Positions 62,117 through 64,000 of a DNA stretch of 64,000 nucleotides are shown here, one piece after another. Position 1 is the stretch's first letter. Every line of letters begins with the position of its first letter. Under the pieces are notes generated by a model that had not been told where the DNA came from, made no database searches, and saw only the letters and a list, made by a program, of their open reading frames with translations. The DNA is taken from positions 38,711-102,710 of the forward strand of contig JAFYUM010000049.1 in NCBI GenBank assembly GCA_017558505.1, given 5' to 3'. The DNA comes from Ruminococcus sp. Lineage in GTDB: Bacteria; Bacillota; Clostridia; Oscillospirales; Ruminococcaceae. The translations under genes were made by a program, and so were the position numbers.

Positions 62117-64000
62117 ATGAAACTCAAAAACTTATCATCCGTAATCCTTGCTGCTATGATGGTGGCTACAACTGTTCCTTGTGCAGGCCTTGTTCCTTAC
62201 AGCAATATGAATGCTTATGCTGTTGAAGATGAAGCAATTGAAATTGTTGCTGAGGGTGTATGCGGTGAAAAGCTCACATGGACTCTCTATGATGACGGTT
62301 ATATCTACATTGACGGTGAGGGTGCAATGGATAATTGGGCAAGTGCAGATGATGTACCTTGGGCTGAATACAGAGACCAGATTAAAAGAATTAGAGCACC
62401 GAAAGAAGTGAAAAATGTCGGTGATTATGCATTCTATGACTGTGTAAACCTTGAATATGCGTTTTGTGCAACTATAATCGGGGAACATGCTTACGAAAAT
62501 TGCAAAAATATTACTAACTATTACTTATATGAAGAACCTATTGAAATAAAGGATTATGCTTTTTATGGATGTGACAAGTTAAACAGAGTTTTTATTCACA
62601 ATTCATCATGTGTAATTGCGGATAGTGAATTTGTATTCCCCGAGAATAGTACAATTTTGGGACATGCAGGTTCAACAGCACAGGCTTATGCAGAAAAATA
62701 TGGCAAAGAATTTGTAGAAATCGAAGAATTTGTAGAAATCGAAAATGAAGAATCTGGCGAACAGGATATCATAGCTGAGGGCAAATGTGGAGTGAATCTT
62801 GAATGGTCACTCGATGACAGTGGTAGACTTCTTATCAGCGGCGAAGGTGATATGGATAACTGGGCAAGCGCAGAAGAAAGACCATGGGCTGAATATACTT
62901 CAAAGATAAAAGAAGTTTCTATGTCAGAGGCAGTATCAAATATCGGCGATTATGCTTTCTATGGCTGCGAAAACCTTGAAATTGGTGCGCTTACATCTGT
63001 AATCGGTGCGCATGCATATGAAGGTTGCGAGAGAATGAATGGTTATTCTTATTACGGTGAATTTGAACCTATAAATGAAATTAAGGACTGTGCTTTCAAG
63101 GGTTGTACTAATCTTTGGAATATTAATATTTTAAATCCTGACTGTATTATAGCAGACAGCGCAGACGTTTTTGAAAAGGTTACATCTATTAATGGTTGCG
63201 TCGGCTCAACAGCAGAGGCTTATGCCCTTAAATATAACTTAGAATTTGTAGATATTAGTGCTCCCGGATTTGGCGAACAGGAAATCGTTGCCCAGGGTAT
63301 GTGCGGCGAAAATGTTAGCTGGGAAATTTTTGATGATGAAAGAGTTCTTGTTATCAGCGGTGAGGGTGCAATGGACAGCTGGGAAAACTCTGACTATACA
63401 CCATGGGCTGAATACAACGACTTTATCGAAGCTGTATGCATTGAAGATGGCGTTACAGTAATTGGTGAAAATTGCTTTAACGCACTTTCAAATGTCTGGG
63501 AGTTCATTTTCCACAGTATGGACTGTGTAATTCCTGACAGTGAAACAGCAATTCCTGAAAATGCTGAAATTATGTGCTATAACAACTCAACAGCACAGGC
63601 TTATGCTGAAAAATACGGCAGAATCTGCGTGTTAATGGGCGGAAGCGAAGACTATATCGTTGCCGATGGCGAATTAGGCGACAATCTTTATTGGTCAATT
63701 AACGAATACGGTGTATTAAACATCGATGGCAGCGGAGATATGATTGAGATTGACGGCGTATATCCCTGGGATGAGTATGCTGATGAGATAACAAGTATAG
63801 CTGTCAATGATTATGTAACAAGTATCAGTGCAGGTGCTTTTAATGATTGTGTAAATGCATCGGACGTATATGTATACAATAGCGAATGTGTTATTGCTGA
63901 TGTTGATAATGTATTCCCTGAAAATATTCAGATTACTTGTTACGAAAATTCATCAGTTCATGAATATGCTGAAAAATACGGTTATGAATGCTTTTTCTGG
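62117..64000 (+). CDS. Secreted BspA-like leucine-rich repeat protein, 3' end outside window
   Basis: The first 628 codons of a secreted protein that is still open at the window end. ATG 62117 follows AAAGGGG. A signal peptide (about 1-35) ends near MNAYA. Four copies of a unit then start at about residues 43, 217, 389 and 512. Each opens like IVAEGVCGEKLTWTL, continues GEGAMDNWA and PWAEY, and most contain a BspA-type LRR segment (VGDYAFYDCVNLEYA). Each closes with a STAQAYAEKYG-like motif. The third unit is shorter. BspA-like LRR proteins mediate surface adhesion; ligand unknown. Confidence 0.88.
   Translation, partial: MKLKNLSSVILAAMMVATTVPCAGLVPYSNMNAYAVEDEAIEIVAEGVCGEKLTWTLYDDGYIYIDGEGAMDNWASADDVPWAEYRDQIKRIRAPKEVKNVGDYAFYDCVNLEYAFCATIIGEHAYENCKNITNYYLYEEPIEIKDYAFYGCDKLNRVFIHNSSCVIADSEFVFPENSTILGHAGSTAQAYAEKYGKEFVEIEEFVEIENEESGEQDIIAEGKCGVNLEWSLDDSGRLLISGEGDMDNWASAEERPWAEYTSKIKEVSMSEAVSNIGDYAFYGCENLEIGALTSVIGAHAYEGCERMNGYSYYGEFEPINEIKDCAFKGCTNLWNINILNPDCIIADSADVFEKVTSINGCVGSTAEAYALKYNLEFVDISAPGFGEQEIVAQGMCGENVSWEIFDDERVLVISGEGAMDSWENSDYTPWAEYNDFIEAVCIEDGVTVIGENCFNALSNVWEFIFHSMDCVIPDSETAIPENAEIMCYNNSTAQAYAEKYGRICVLMGGSEDYIVADGELGDNLYWSINEYGVLNIDGSGDMIEIDGVYPWDEYADEITSIAVNDYVTSISAGAFNDCVNASDVYVYNSECVIADVDNVFPENIQITCYENSSVHEYAEKYGYECFFW

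Overview
The window looks like the chromosome of a low-to-moderate GC, Gram-positive, strictly anaerobic gut or rumen clostridium, most likely a Ruminococcus (Oscillospiraceae). Supporting this are two dockerin-bearing secreted proteins, a SigI/RsgI pair of the kind that controls cellulosome genes, a leaderless GH5 glucanase, MalQ, pyruvate phosphate dikinase, PFOR, and an indolepyruvate oxidoreductase/phenylacetate-CoA ligase set as in rumen bacteria that handle aromatic acids. The genus is an inference from gene content; no rRNA is present.

Layout. 1-7.6 kb: the end of a HAD phosphatase, then an arylpyruvate/arylacetyl-CoA cluster (iorA, three small genes, iorB, a lipoprotein, a membrane protein, paaK, an ACT regulator). 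7.7-11.6 kb: a zinc-ribbon protein, a membrane-anchored lipase-like protein, a CmpB-like membrane protein and malQ. 11.7-20.7 kb (minus strand): a dockerin/Ig-like protein, cdaA-cdaR (c-di-AMP synthesis), a cysteine desulfurase-like gene with a DUF3343 partner, a MITE-like repeat, and comM-rodA. 21.1-28.8 kb: rpoB-rpoC. 28.9-33.4 kb: a HAD hydrolase, TSCPD protein, lipid kinase, tRNA-Gln, ECF S component, DUF1893 protein and a ferredoxin-domain aldo/keto reductase. 33.4-36.7 kb: a candidate structured RNA, a secreted Pro-rich protein divergent from sigI-rsgI, then a convergent GH5 enzyme. 37.9-42.3 kb: trkA-trkH, divergent from a dockerin SGNH esterase. 42.5-46.3 kb: a second MITE copy, a two-component system with a Pro/Thr-rich sensor, and an unknown soluble protein. 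46.3-51.3 kb: a gene-poor stretch with a possible RNA, ppdK, an integrase scar, and rplM-rpsI. 51.6-57.8 kb: a secreted CHAP/SH3 protein, then an ECF sigma factor, a beta-propeller anti-sigma-like protein and a lipoprotein. 58.2-64 kb: nifJ and the first 628 codons of a repetitive secreted LRR protein that runs off the end.

How the parts fit: PPDK and PFOR form the pyruvate node of PPi-linked fermentation. IorAB and PaaK connect aromatic amino acids with arylacetyl-CoA. CdaA supplies c-di-AMP, a known regulator of K+ uptake systems such as the TrkAH pair found here. Three transmembrane regulators (RsgI, the beta-propeller protein and the histidine kinase) carry long Pro/Thr/Glu-rich outer regions resembling cell-surface linkers, suggesting a theme of sensing at the wall or substrate. 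The least expected sequence signals are a SigI-type promoter shared by sigI, the divergent Pro-rich gene and perhaps the dockerin gene; a two-copy MITE family; a minus-strand structured RNA with a 6S-like outline; and a three-stem structured leader before the LRR gene.
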